Positions 31,071-39,024 of a stretch of DNA of 39,024 nucleotides are shown in pieces. The stretch is from positions 1 to 39,024 of the forward strand of contig JALWSQ010000252.1 of NCBI GenBank assembly GCA_026993645.1. Direction: 5' to 3'. The notes under the pieces are model-generated. The model was not told the DNA's origin and searched no databases. It was given only the letters and a program-made list of their open reading frames with translations. Source of the stretch: Thiohalobacter sp. GTDB taxonomy: Bacteria > Pseudomonadota > Gammaproteobacteria > Thiohalobacterales > Thiohalobacteraceae. Numbering within the stretch: the stretch's first letter is position 1; every line of letters begins with the position of its first letter. The translations under genes were made by a program, and so were the position numbers.

Positions 31071-31097
31071 TTAGCACTCTCGACCTTTGAGTGCCAA
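31071..31097. promoter_or_regulatory. Putative CIRCE element (HrcA operator) in the rpoH leader
   Basis: TTAGCACTC-TCGACCTTT-GAGTGCCAA; one mismatch to TTAGCACTC-N9-GAGTGCTAA. Confidence 0.85.
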
Positions 31098-31113
31098 TCG
31101 TCGCCGGAGTTCC
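31086..31113 (-). promoter_or_regulatory. Putative sigmaE-type promoter for rpoH
   Basis: On the minus strand GGAACTC-N16-TCAAA, close to the sigmaE consensus GGAACTT-N~16-TCAAA; -10 lies inside the CIRCE. Confidence 0.5.
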
Positions 31114-31209
31114 CCTCTGTTGTCAAGCCTAGACGCTGCCAGGGGTTTGTCGAGCAGGAATGGGGGCGGAAGTGACCGGGATCAAGGCCCCACGGCCGAA
31201 ATCGGGCAG

Positions 31210-32178
31210 TCAGGGCTCGATGGCGCCCAGGTGACGGCCCACCGCCAGCCAGGAGCCGGCCAGGCCCAGCAGGATGCCCAGGCCCAGCACGGCCAGGGCG
31301 GCCTCCGGCGTCAGGCCCTGGAGGCTGAAATCGGACAGGTACAGGCCCGCCAGGCGCCGGACCGGGACGTTCAGGGCGGCGATGGCCAGGGCCAGCAGCA
31401 GCCAGGCCAGCAGGGCGCCGCCCAGGCCGTACCAGAGCCCGCTGTAGAGGAAGGGCCGGCGCACGAAGCCGTCGGTGGCGCCGATCATCTTGCTGACCAT
31501 GATCTCCTCGCGCCGGTTCTCGATGTCCAGCCGGATGGTGTTGCCCACCACGATCAGCACCGTCAGCGCCAGCAGGGTCCCGACGATCAGGGTGCCCTGG
31601 TGGGCCAGCGCCATGATGCCCTGGAACCGGCGCACCCAGTCCAGGTCCAGGCGCACCTGGGCGACCTCCGGCAGCGCCTCCAGGCGGCGGGCCAGTCCGG
31701 CCATGCCGGTGGGGGTCGCGGCCACCGCCGTCGGCCGTACCAGGATCACGTCGGGCAGGGGGTTCTCGCCCAGGGTGGCCTGGATGTCGCCCAGGCCGGC
31801 ACGTTGTTCCAGTTCCTGCAGGGCGGTGGCGCGGGACAGGAAGCGGGTGGCCGCGATACCGGCGTCCTGCCGCAGCCGTCCCGCCAGGCCGCGGGCGCGG
31901 ACGTCGCTCACCTCGGTGCGCAGGAACAGGGACAGGCTGGGCTGGCCGTTCCAGTCACCGCTCAGGCGTTCCAGGTTGGAGACCACCAGGTACAGCCCCG
32001 TGGGCAGGGCCAGGGCGATGCCGATGGCGGCCACGGTCATCAGGCTGGCCACGGGGGTGCGGCTCAGGCGGCCAAGGCTGGCCACCAGCACCTGGGCCCG
32101 GTGCAGCAGCCAGACCGCCAGCGGGTGGTCGTCCCGCCGGGGCCGTGCCCGCCGCTCCGGGTGCCCTGGCCGGCTCAT
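31210..32178 (-). CDS. ftsX: Cell division ABC transporter permease FtsX
   Basis: NTIRLDIENRREEIMVSKMIGATDGFVRRPFLYSGLWYGLGGAL; ATGA overlap with ftsE; internal start in the track ORF. Confidence 0.95.
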   Translation of the reverse strand: MSRPGHPERRARPRRDDHPLAVWLLHRAQVLVASLGRLSRTPVASLMTVAAIGIALALPTGLYLVVSNLERLSGDWNGQPSLSLFLRTEVSDVRARGLAGRLRQDAGIAATRFLSRATALQELEQRAGLGDIQATLGENPLPDVILVRPTAVAATPTGMAGLARRLEALPEVAQVRLDLDWVRRFQGIMALAHQGTLIVGTLLALTVLIVVGNTIRLDIENRREEIMVSKMIGATDGFVRRPFLYSGLWYGLGGALLAWLLLALAIAALNVPVRRLAGLYLSDFSLQGLTPEAALAVLGLGILLGLAGSWLAVGRHLGAIEP

Positions 32179-32849
32179 GGCGTCGCGGCCGCCGCCGGGG
32201 CCAGGAGCCGGCCCTGCCGCAGCTGGAGTTCCGGCAGGCCCAGGCGGCGGATGAGGTCGAGGTCGTGGGTGGCCACCAGCACCGTGGTGCCCACCCGGTT
32301 GAACTGGCGGAACAGGTGCATGATCTCCCGCGACAGCTCCGGGTCCAGGTTGCCGGTGGGCTCGTCCGCCAGCAGCAGGGTCGGTCGGTTGACCACGGCG
32401 CGGGCGATGCCGACCCGCTGCTGCTCGCCGCCGGACAGGGTCACCGGGTAGGCGCGTTCGCGCTCGAGCAGACCCACCTTGTCCAGCGCCGCCCGCACCC
32501 GGCGGCCGATCTCGCGGCGGCCGGCGCCGGCGATGACCAGCGGCAGGGCGACGTTGTCGAATACGGTGCGGTCCTCCAGCAGGTGGGGGTTCTGGAACAC
32601 GATGCCGATCTGGCGCCGCAGGTAGGGGGTGGCGCCGCGGCTCATGCGGTCCAGGTTGCGCCCGGCCAGCACCACCTGGCCGCGGGTGGGCCGTTCCAGG
32701 CGCGCGATCAGGCGCAACAGGGTGCTCTTGCCGGCGCCGGAGTGGCCGGTGAGGAAGGTCATCTGGCCACGGGGGATGCGGAAATTGACGTCGCGCAGGG
32801 CCTCGTGACCACCGGGGTAGCGCTTGGAAACCTGGATGAACTGGATCAT
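32175..32849 (-). CDS. ftsE: Cell division ATP-binding protein FtsE
   Basis: LTGHSGAGKSTLLRLI, TLSGGEQQRVGIARAVVNRPTLLLADEPTGNLDP. Confidence 0.97.
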   Translation of the reverse strand: MIQFIQVSKRYPGGHEALRDVNFRIPRGQMTFLTGHSGAGKSTLLRLIARLERPTRGQVVLAGRNLDRMSRGATPYLRRQIGIVFQNPHLLEDRTVFDNVALPLVIAGAGRREIGRRVRAALDKVGLLERERAYPVTLSGGEQQRVGIARAVVNRPTLLLADEPTGNLDPELSREIMHLFRQFNRVGTTVLVATHDLDLIRRLGLPELQLRQGRLLAPAAAATP

Positions 32850-33865
32850 GAGGCGCCGGCTTCGGCCTCCTCCGCCGATGGCGCCGGTGCGAACAGGGCG
32901 GCCACGAAGTCCTCGGCATCGAACAGCCGCAGATCCTCGATGGCCTCGCCGACACCGATGAAGCGGATGGGGATCCCCAGGCGCTGGGCGATGGCGAAGA
33001 TGATGCCCCCCTTGGCGGTCCCATCAAGCTTGGTCAGGACGATGCCGGTGACGCCGATGGCCTGGTGGAACTGGAGTGCCTGGTTGAGGGCGTTCTGGCC
33101 GGTGCCGGCATCCAGCACCAGCATGACCTCGTGCGGGGCCTCCGGGTCCTGCTTGCGCAACACCCGCTGGATCTTCTTGAGCTCGTCCATCAGGCCGGCC
33201 TGGGTATGCAGGCGGCCGGCGGTGTCGGCGATGAGCACGTCCATGCCCCGGGCCCGGGCCGCGGCCAGGGCGTCGTAGACCACGCTGGCGGCGTCGGCGC
33301 CCTGGTGCTGGGCGATCACCGGGATACCGTTGCGCTCGCCCCAGACCTGGAGTTGCTCCACCGCGGCGGCGCGAAAGGTGTCGCCGGCGGCCAGCATGAC
33401 CTTGAGCCCCTGATCGGTCAGGCGGCGGGCCAGCTTGCCGATGGTGGTGGTCTTGCCGGCACCGTTGATGCCGGCCATCAGGATCACGAAGGGGCGCGGC
33501 GCCGGCGGGATCTCCAGCGGCACCGCCACCGGTCGCAGGATGTCGGCCATGTCCTCCTGCAGCGCCGCCAGCAGGGCCTGGGCGTCGTCCAGCTGGTGTC
33601 GTGCCACCCGCCGGCCCAGGTTCTGCACGATGCGCTGGGTGGCCTCGACCCCGAGATCGGCCAGCAGCAGCTGGGTCTCGATGTCCTCCAACAGGGCATC
33701 GTCGATCCGGCGACGGCCGCGCAGCAGGCCGGTGATGCCATCGGCCAGGTTGCGCCGGGTGCGGGCCAGGCCTGCCCGCAGCCGCGCGAACAGGCCGACG
33801 CGGGCCGGCTTCCCGTCGTCGGCCGGGCCGTCGGGGTCCTGCCTGTCGCGTCGGAAACCAAACAT
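32846..33865 (-). CDS. ftsY: Signal recognition particle receptor FtsY
   Basis: MAGINGAGKTTTIGKLARRL, AAGDTFRAAAVEQLQVW, DTAGRLHTQAGLMDELKKI, TKLDGTAKGG. Confidence 0.97.
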   Translation of the reverse strand: MFGFRRDRQDPDGPADDGKPARVGLFARLRAGLARTRRNLADGITGLLRGRRRIDDALLEDIETQLLLADLGVEATQRIVQNLGRRVARHQLDDAQALLAALQEDMADILRPVAVPLEIPPAPRPFVILMAGINGAGKTTTIGKLARRLTDQGLKVMLAAGDTFRAAAVEQLQVWGERNGIPVIAQHQGADAASVVYDALAAARARGMDVLIADTAGRLHTQAGLMDELKKIQRVLRKQDPEAPHEVMLVLDAGTGQNALNQALQFHQAIGVTGIVLTKLDGTAKGGIIFAIAQRLGIPIRFIGVGEAIEDLRLFDAEDFVAALFAPAPSAEEAEAGAS

Positions 33866-33969
33866 TGGAAAAAAATGGCTTTCACTGATGTGGGGAGAGC
33901 GCTTATCCTACCACCCGCATCCGGTGGGGGTCACTACCCGCCGGCGGTTTCGAGGGAGAGGAAGGCATC

Positions 33970-35349
33970 ATGAGCATTGCACGCTGCGGGCTCTTCGCCC
34001 TGGGCTGGCTGGCCGCGGTCGCCCTGGCCGGGCCGGTCCATGAATACCGGCTGGACAACGGCCTCAAGCTGGTCGTCAAGGAGGATCACCGCGCGCCGGT
34101 GGTGGTGAGCCAGATCTGGTACCACATCGGCGCCAACTACGAGCACGGGGGCATCACCGGCATCTCCCACGTGCTGGAACACATGATGTTCAACGGCACC
34201 CGGGCCCACGGCCCCGGTGAGTTCTCCCGTATCATCGCCGAGAACGGCGGACGCGAGAACGCCTTCACCAGCCGTGACTACACCGCCTACTTCCAGCGCC
34301 TGGAACGCAGCCGTCTGCCGGTGGCCTTCGAGCTGGAGGCGGACCGCATGCGCAACCTGCGCCTGCTGCCCAAGGAGTTCCGCAAGGAGGTCCAGGTGGT
34401 GATGGAGGAGCGCCGCATGCGGACCGACGACAAACCGGAATCGCTGACCTACGAGCGTTTCAATGCCGTGGCCTTCCTCAACAGCCCGCAGCGGATCCCC
34501 ACCATCGGCTGGCCGGACGACTTGCGGCACCTCCGCCTGTCCGATCTCCGCCAGTGGTACCGGCGCTGGTATGCGCCCAACAACGCCACCCTGGTGGTGG
34601 TGGGGGACGTGGATCCCGCCTGGGTGCTGAAGCTGGCCAAGCGTTATTACGGCCCGATCCGCCCCAGCGACATCGAACCACCGAAGCCCCAGCACGAAAT
34701 CGTCCAGCGCGGGGAACGCCGGTTGACGGTGCGGGTGCCGGCGGAGGTGCCCTACGTCATCATGGGCTACAAGGTGCCCAGCCTGGGCACCGCACCCAAG
34801 CCCTGGGAGGCCTATGCCCTGGCGGTGGCGGCAGCCGTGCTGGATGGCGGCGACAGCGCCCGCTTGTCCCACGACCTGGTGCGCGGTCGCCAGATCGCGG
34901 CCAGCGCGGGGGCCGGCTATGATCTCTACGGCCGCATGGACACCCTGTTCCTGCTCGACGGCAACCCGGCCCCGGGACAGGACACGGCGACCCTGGAACG
35001 GGCCCTGCGCCGCGAGGTGCACCGGCTGGCGGCCCAGCCGGTCTCGGCGGCCGAGCTGGAGCGGGTCAAGGCCGGGGTGGTGGCGGAGAACGTGTTCCGC
35101 AAGGATTCCATGTTCTACCAGGGCATGCAGATCGGTATCCTCGAGTCGCTGGGACTGGGCTGGCGGCGCATGGACGAATACGTGGACCGCATCCAGGCGG
35201 TCACCGCGGCCCAGGTCCAGGCGGTGGCCCGGAAGTATTTCGACGACGATCACCTGACGGTGGCGGTGCTGAAACCCTTGCCGCTGGACGCCCGCACCCG
35301 GACCCGGCAGCGGGCGGCGGCCCGCCGGGGAGGCAGCGATGTTCAGTAA
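33970..35349 (+). CDS. M16 family zinc metallopeptidase, predicted active subunit
   Basis: HxxEH motif GISHVLEHMMFNGT and downstream zinc-site region; signal peptide-like N-terminus. Confidence 0.93.
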   Translation: MSIARCGLFALGWLAAVALAGPVHEYRLDNGLKLVVKEDHRAPVVVSQIWYHIGANYEHGGITGISHVLEHMMFNGTRAHGPGEFSRIIAENGGRENAFTSRDYTAYFQRLERSRLPVAFELEADRMRNLRLLPKEFRKEVQVVMEERRMRTDDKPESLTYERFNAVAFLNSPQRIPTIGWPDDLRHLRLSDLRQWYRRWYAPNNATLVVVGDVDPAWVLKLAKRYYGPIRPSDIEPPKPQHEIVQRGERRLTVRVPAEVPYVIMGYKVPSLGTAPKPWEAYALAVAAAVLDGGDSARLSHDLVRGRQIAASAGAGYDLYGRMDTLFLLDGNPAPGQDTATLERALRREVHRLAAQPVSAAELERVKAGVVAENVFRKDSMFYQGMQIGILESLGLGWRRMDEYVDRIQAVTAAQVQAVARKYFDDDHLTVAVLKPLPLDARTRTRQRAAARRGGSDVQ

Positions 35350-36724
35350 GGTGAGCAGGATGCAAAGGGTCCACGGGTTCCTGGTCGGCTGCCTGCTGGC
35401 GTTGCCCCTGGTGCTGGCGGCCTGTGCCGCCGGTCCCCGTGCCGCGGCGGTATTTCCGGGCCCCGCCGCCGGCCGCGCCGGCCATCCCCACATCCAGCAC
35501 TGGCGCACCTCGCGCGGCGCGCGGGTGTTCTTCGTGCGGGCGCCGGGATTGCCCATGGTGTCGCTGCGGGTGGTGTTCTATGCCGGCGGCGCCCGTGACG
35601 GCGGTCGGGCCGGCCTGGCCGCCCTGACCAACAGCCTGCTGTCCCAGGGCGCGGGCGGCCTCGATGCCGACGAGATCGCGCGCCGGATGGAGGCGGTGGG
35701 GGCGGAGCTGGGCAGCGGCTCCCTGCGCGACATGGCCTGGGTCAGCCTGCGCAGCCTCACCGATCCGCGCCGGCTGGATCCGGCCATGGCGGTGCTGGCG
35801 AAGGTGGTGGGGCAGCCCGACTTCCCGCCGCGGGCGCTGGAGCGCAAGCGGCGCCAGATGCTGGTGGGCCTGCGCCAGCAGCGGCAGGAACCGGGTTCGG
35901 TGGCCGAGCGCGCCTTCTACCGGGCGCTCTACGGCCGCCATCCCTATGCCTCACCGCCGGACGGGACCGAGGCATCGGTGCGGACCCTGACTCGCCGCGA
36001 CGTGGAGGCCTTCTACCACCGCTACTACGTCGCCCGCAACGCCCTGGTGGCCATCGTGGGTGACCTGGACCGGCAGCAGGCGGCTGACCTGGCGGAACGG
36101 GCGACCGCCGGCCTGGCCGAGGGTGACCGGGCGCCGGCATTGCCCCGGGTGCCGCCCCTGCAAAAGGCGCGGGAGATCCGCATCGACTTTCCCTCCACCC
36201 AGACCCACATCCTGCTGGGCCAGCCGGGGGTGCGGCGCGGGGATCCCGACTACTTCGCGCTCTACGTCGGCAACTACATCCTCGGCGGGGGTGGCCTGGT
36301 GTCGCGGGTGAGCCGGGAGATCCGGGAGAAGCGCGGCCTGGCCTACAGCGCCTACAGCTATTTCTCCCCCATGGCCGCGGCCGGTCCCTTCACCCTGGGG
36401 TTGCAGACCCGGACCGCCAAGGCGGGCCTCGCCCTGCAGGTGGCGCGCGCCACCCTGCGCCGGTTCGTGGCCGAAGGCCCCACGGCGGCGGAACTGGCGG
36501 CGGCCAAGCGCCACATCACCGGTGGTTACCCGCTGCGCATCGACAGCAATGCCAAGATCCTGGAATACATCGCCATGATCGGCTTCTACGGCCTGCCGCT
36601 GGATTACCTGGAGACCTTCAACGCCCGGATCCAGGCGGTCACCCTGGACCAGGTGAAGGATGCCTTCCGGCGCCGGATCCATCCCGACCGCATGGTGACC
36701 GTGATCGTGGGCAAGGCCGGCTGA
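35339..36724 (+). CDS. M16 family peptidase-like lipoprotein, predicted inactive subunit
   Basis: No HxxEH (GLAALTNSLLSQGA at that position), keeps REIREKRGLAYSAYSYF; lipobox-like LVLAAC; overlaps upstream gene by 11 bp. Confidence 0.9.
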   Translation: MFSKVSRMQRVHGFLVGCLLALPLVLAACAAGPRAAAVFPGPAAGRAGHPHIQHWRTSRGARVFFVRAPGLPMVSLRVVFYAGGARDGGRAGLAALTNSLLSQGAGGLDADEIARRMEAVGAELGSGSLRDMAWVSLRSLTDPRRLDPAMAVLAKVVGQPDFPPRALERKRRQMLVGLRQQRQEPGSVAERAFYRALYGRHPYASPPDGTEASVRTLTRRDVEAFYHRYYVARNALVAIVGDLDRQQAADLAERATAGLAEGDRAPALPRVPPLQKAREIRIDFPSTQTHILLGQPGVRRGDPDYFALYVGNYILGGGGLVSRVSREIREKRGLAYSAYSYFSPMAAAGPFTLGLQTRTAKAGLALQVARATLRRFVAEGPTAAELAAAKRHITGGYPLRIDSNAKILEYIAMIGFYGLPLDYLETFNARIQAVTLDQVKDAFRRRIHPDRMVTVIVGKAG

Positions 36725-36730
36725 GCGGCG

Positions 36731-37957
36731 TCAGGGCCGGGTACGGCGCAGCCGCCGCAGGGCGGCCAGCCGTGCCTGGCGCACCCGTTCCCCCAGCGCC
36801 GGACCCTCGATGCCCTGGGCCAGGAAGGGGCGGGCATCGATGTCGCGGGTGACCGCCAGCGCCTGGCGCATCAGTGTCGCCTGGGGATAGTCGGGGGGCG
36901 GCGTCTGGCCCCGGCCCTGGGCGTCCGCGGTGCAGGCCAGCAGGAACTGCTCGAAGCGTTCCGGCCGGCGGTAGGCATCGGTGCCCTCCAGCACCTGGAG
37001 CAGGGTGGCGGGCCGCAGTTCCAGGGCTCGGTGGACATGGCTGTGCCAGCGGGCGGTGAGCAGGGCCAGGTCGCGGTAGTCGTTGGGGATCTTCAGCCGG
37101 CGCGCCATGGCCTCGATGAGCTTGCGGCCACGCTGCTCGTGGCGGTGGTGGTGGGGCAGTCGGTCACCGGGCGTGGTGCCCTTGCCCAGGTCGTGCACCA
37201 GGGCAGCGAAGCGGACCCGGGGATCCGGTGTCAGGCGGGCGGCCGCGGCCAGGGCCAGCAGGCTGTGCCGGCCGGCATCGCCTTCCGGGTGCCAGTGGGC
37301 CGGCTGCGGCACCCCGAACAACCGGGCCAGTTCCGGGAACAGCCGGTCCAGGGCGCCGCACCGGTGCAGCACCTCGAAGTAGCGCTCCGGGTTGTCGGTC
37401 TGCAGGGCCTTGACCGTCTCCGTCCATACCCGTTCCGGCACCAGGTGATCGATCTCGCCGCTCTCCACCATGCGCTTCATGAGGGCGAAGGTGCCGTGGG
37501 CGATGTGAAACCCCCAGCGGGCGAAACGGGCCGCGAACCGGGCCACGCGCAACACCCGCAGCGGGTCCTCCGCGAAGGCGGGGGAGACGTGGCGCAGCAC
37601 GCCCTGCTCGAGGTCGTCCAGGCCGTGCCAGGGGTCGATCAGCCGGCCCTGCTCGTCCTCGGCCATGGCATTGATGGTGAGGTCGCGGCGGCGCAGGTCC
37701 TCCTCCAGGGTGACGTCCGGCGCGGCATGGAAGCTGAACCCCTTGTAGCCGTGGCCGGTCTTGCGCTCGGTGCGGGCCAGGGCGTACTCCTCCCCGGTCT
37801 CAGGGTGGAGGAAGACCGGGAAGTCCTTGCCCACCGGTTTGAAGCCACGCGCCCGCATCTCCTCCGGTGTCGCGCCCACCACCACCCAGTCCCGCTCCTT
37901 CACCGGCAGGCCCAGCCGCTTGTCGCGCACGGCCCCGCCCACCAGGTAGGTCTTCAT
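36731..37957 (-). CDS. cca: Multifunctional CCA-adding tRNA nucleotidyltransferase
   Basis: [49 protein letters not shown] motif LVHDLGKG. Confidence 0.96.
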   Translation of the reverse strand: MKTYLVGGAVRDKRLGLPVKERDWVVVGATPEEMRARGFKPVGKDFPVFLHPETGEEYALARTERKTGHGYKGFSFHAAPDVTLEEDLRRRDLTINAMAEDEQGRLIDPWHGLDDLEQGVLRHVSPAFAEDPLRVLRVARFAARFARWGFHIAHGTFALMKRMVESGEIDHLVPERVWTETVKALQTDNPERYFEVLHRCGALDRLFPELARLFGVPQPAHWHPEGDAGRHSLLALAAAARLTPDPRVRFAALVHDLGKGTTPGDRLPHHHRHEQRGRKLIEAMARRLKIPNDYRDLALLTARWHSHVHRALELRPATLLQVLEGTDAYRRPERFEQFLLACTADAQGRGQTPPPDYPQATLMRQALAVTRDIDARPFLAQGIEGPALGERVRQARLAALRRLRRTRP

Positions 37958-38934
37958 TGGCCGGATGGGGCGCCGCCGCGCCGGGCCTGTCGCCGGTAGC
38001 GATCGTAGCGGCGGCGGTGGCCGCGGTGGCCGAGGTGGAAGGGTACGACGGACTCCACGGCGGTGGGCGTGATGCCCAGCTGCGGGAGGCAGTTCTTGTC
38101 ACAGACGGCGGGGCGCTGCAGGGACCAGAAGTTGTCCAGCGAGAACGGCCGGCCCGGCACCCATTCCAGGATCTGGGCCTGCAGGCGCGAGGCCAGGGGC
38201 GGCAGGCCCAGGATCTCGCGTTGCAGCCCCAGCTGTTCGGCGGTGTAGCGCACCAGGTCCTCGAGCCGGTATTCCCGCGGGCCGCACAACTGGCAGCGGC
38301 GCCCGGCATAGCCCGGGTCCTCCAGCACCCGGGTGAAGGCCTCCACCACGTCGCCCACGTACACCGGTGCCATGCGGGCGTCCGGGCAGGCCAGGGGGAA
38401 GACCCAGGGGATCATTTCCAAGAGCGCCGCGAAGCGATTGAAGAAGCTGTCGTCGGACCCGAAGATCACGGCGGGCTGGAAGCTGGTGACCTGCAGTGCC
38501 GCCGAGGCCATGGCATGGACGGCGTCCTCCCCCTCGCCCTTGGTGCGCAGGTACTGGCTGTGACGCTCCGCCGGGTTGGCATTGAGCGCGCTCATGTGCA
38601 ACAGGCGCGGCACGCCGGTCTCCAGGCAGGCCGCCGCCAGCCGGCGCGGCAGTTCCACGTGGACCCGGGTGAAGTCCCGGCCCTTGCGGGACTCGTTGAG
38701 GATGCCGACCAGGTTGATGGCGGCAGCGCAGCCGGTCAGCAGCTCGCGCAGGGTGGCATCGTCGTGGACCGAGGCCTCGACCAGGTGCACCCCGGGCACC
38801 ACCAGCAGGTCCCGGTGCCGGCTCAGATGGCGGGTGGGGACCCGCAGCCGCCAGCCGGCCGCGCTCAACCGGTTGCAGAGATGGCGGCCGACGAAACCGG
38901 TACCGCCGAGGACGCAGATCGTTCGGGTCTTCAT
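37954..38934 (-). CDS. Complex I NDUFA9-like NAD(P)-binding protein
   Basis: [53 protein letters not shown]; 4-bp overlap with cca. Confidence 0.85.
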   Translation of the reverse strand: MKTRTICVLGGTGFVGRHLCNRLSAAGWRLRVPTRHLSRHRDLLVVPGVHLVEASVHDDATLRELLTGCAAAINLVGILNESRKGRDFTRVHVELPRRLAAACLETGVPRLLHMSALNANPAERHSQYLRTKGEGEDAVHAMASAALQVTSFQPAVIFGSDDSFFNRFAALLEMIPWVFPLACPDARMAPVYVGDVVEAFTRVLEDPGYAGRRCQLCGPREYRLEDLVRYTAEQLGLQREILGLPPLASRLQAQILEWVPGRPFSLDNFWSLQRPAVCDKNCLPQLGITPTAVESVVPFHLGHRGHRRRYDRYRRQARRGGAPSGQ

Positions 38935-38940
38935 TGGGCT

Positions 38941-39024
38941 CGCTCCTGCCTGCCCCTTGGCTGCCGGGGCGCCGTCGGCATAGTGGCGGCAGGGCGGGGG
39001 CAGGTCAAGGGGCAGGCAGGAGCG
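38941..39024. repeat. Perfect 19-bp inverted repeat, 46-nt loop, at window end
   Basis: CGCTCCTGCCTGCCCCTTG (38941-38959) and its exact reverse complement CAAGGGGCAGGCAGGAGCG (39006-39024). Confidence 0.9.

Noticed and set aside
31210-33027. 605-aa minus-strand ORF read as a fused protein upstream of FtsX
   Set aside because: Only the last 322 aa are FtsX; the N-terminal part is out-of-frame read-through of ftsE/ftsY.
33880-33960. Possible sigma32 promoter upstream of ftsY (CTCGAAA ... CCCCCA on the minus strand)
   Set aside because: Spacing is long and the -10 match is poor.

Overview
High-GC gammaproteobacterial chromosomal window, densely packed with housekeeping genes. No tRNA, rRNA, CRISPR array, prophage or transposase was recognised. 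Order: yicC (partial)-gmk-rpoZ-spoT-ridA-recG-ubiC; an outer-membrane beta-barrel gene (-); FMN reductase, SseB-like, rnd; an ABC-2 exporter pair (-); a PMT-like glycosyltransferase (-); ubiA; comF (-) divergent from bioBFHCD; DUF2244 and a caa3 cytochrome oxidase cluster (coxB-coxA-small protein-coxC-DUF2909-surf1-SCO-like-ctaB); ccoI-ccoS; rpoH (-); ftsYEX (-); an M16 peptidase pair; cca and an NDUFA9-like gene (-). Main observations: (1) a near-perfect CIRCE/HrcA operator (TTAGCACTC-N9-GAGTGCCAA) in the rpoH leader, overlapping a sigmaE-like promoter (GGAACTC-N16-TCAAA); (2) a BirA-type operator (TGGTAAACC-N15-GGTTGACAA) that overlaps the comF start codon on one side and contains the likely bioB -35 on the other; (3) a caa3 oxidase cluster with no cox11/ctaG or cox15/ctaA where these would be expected, but with a SCO-like CxxxC...H protein and an adjacent ccoI-ccoS pair without cbb3 structural genes; (4) an AT-rich regulatory island with an 18-bp palindrome upstream of DUF2244/cox; (5) a perfect 19-bp inverted repeat ending exactly at the window's last base. 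No clearly new multi-gene defence or mobile system was seen.
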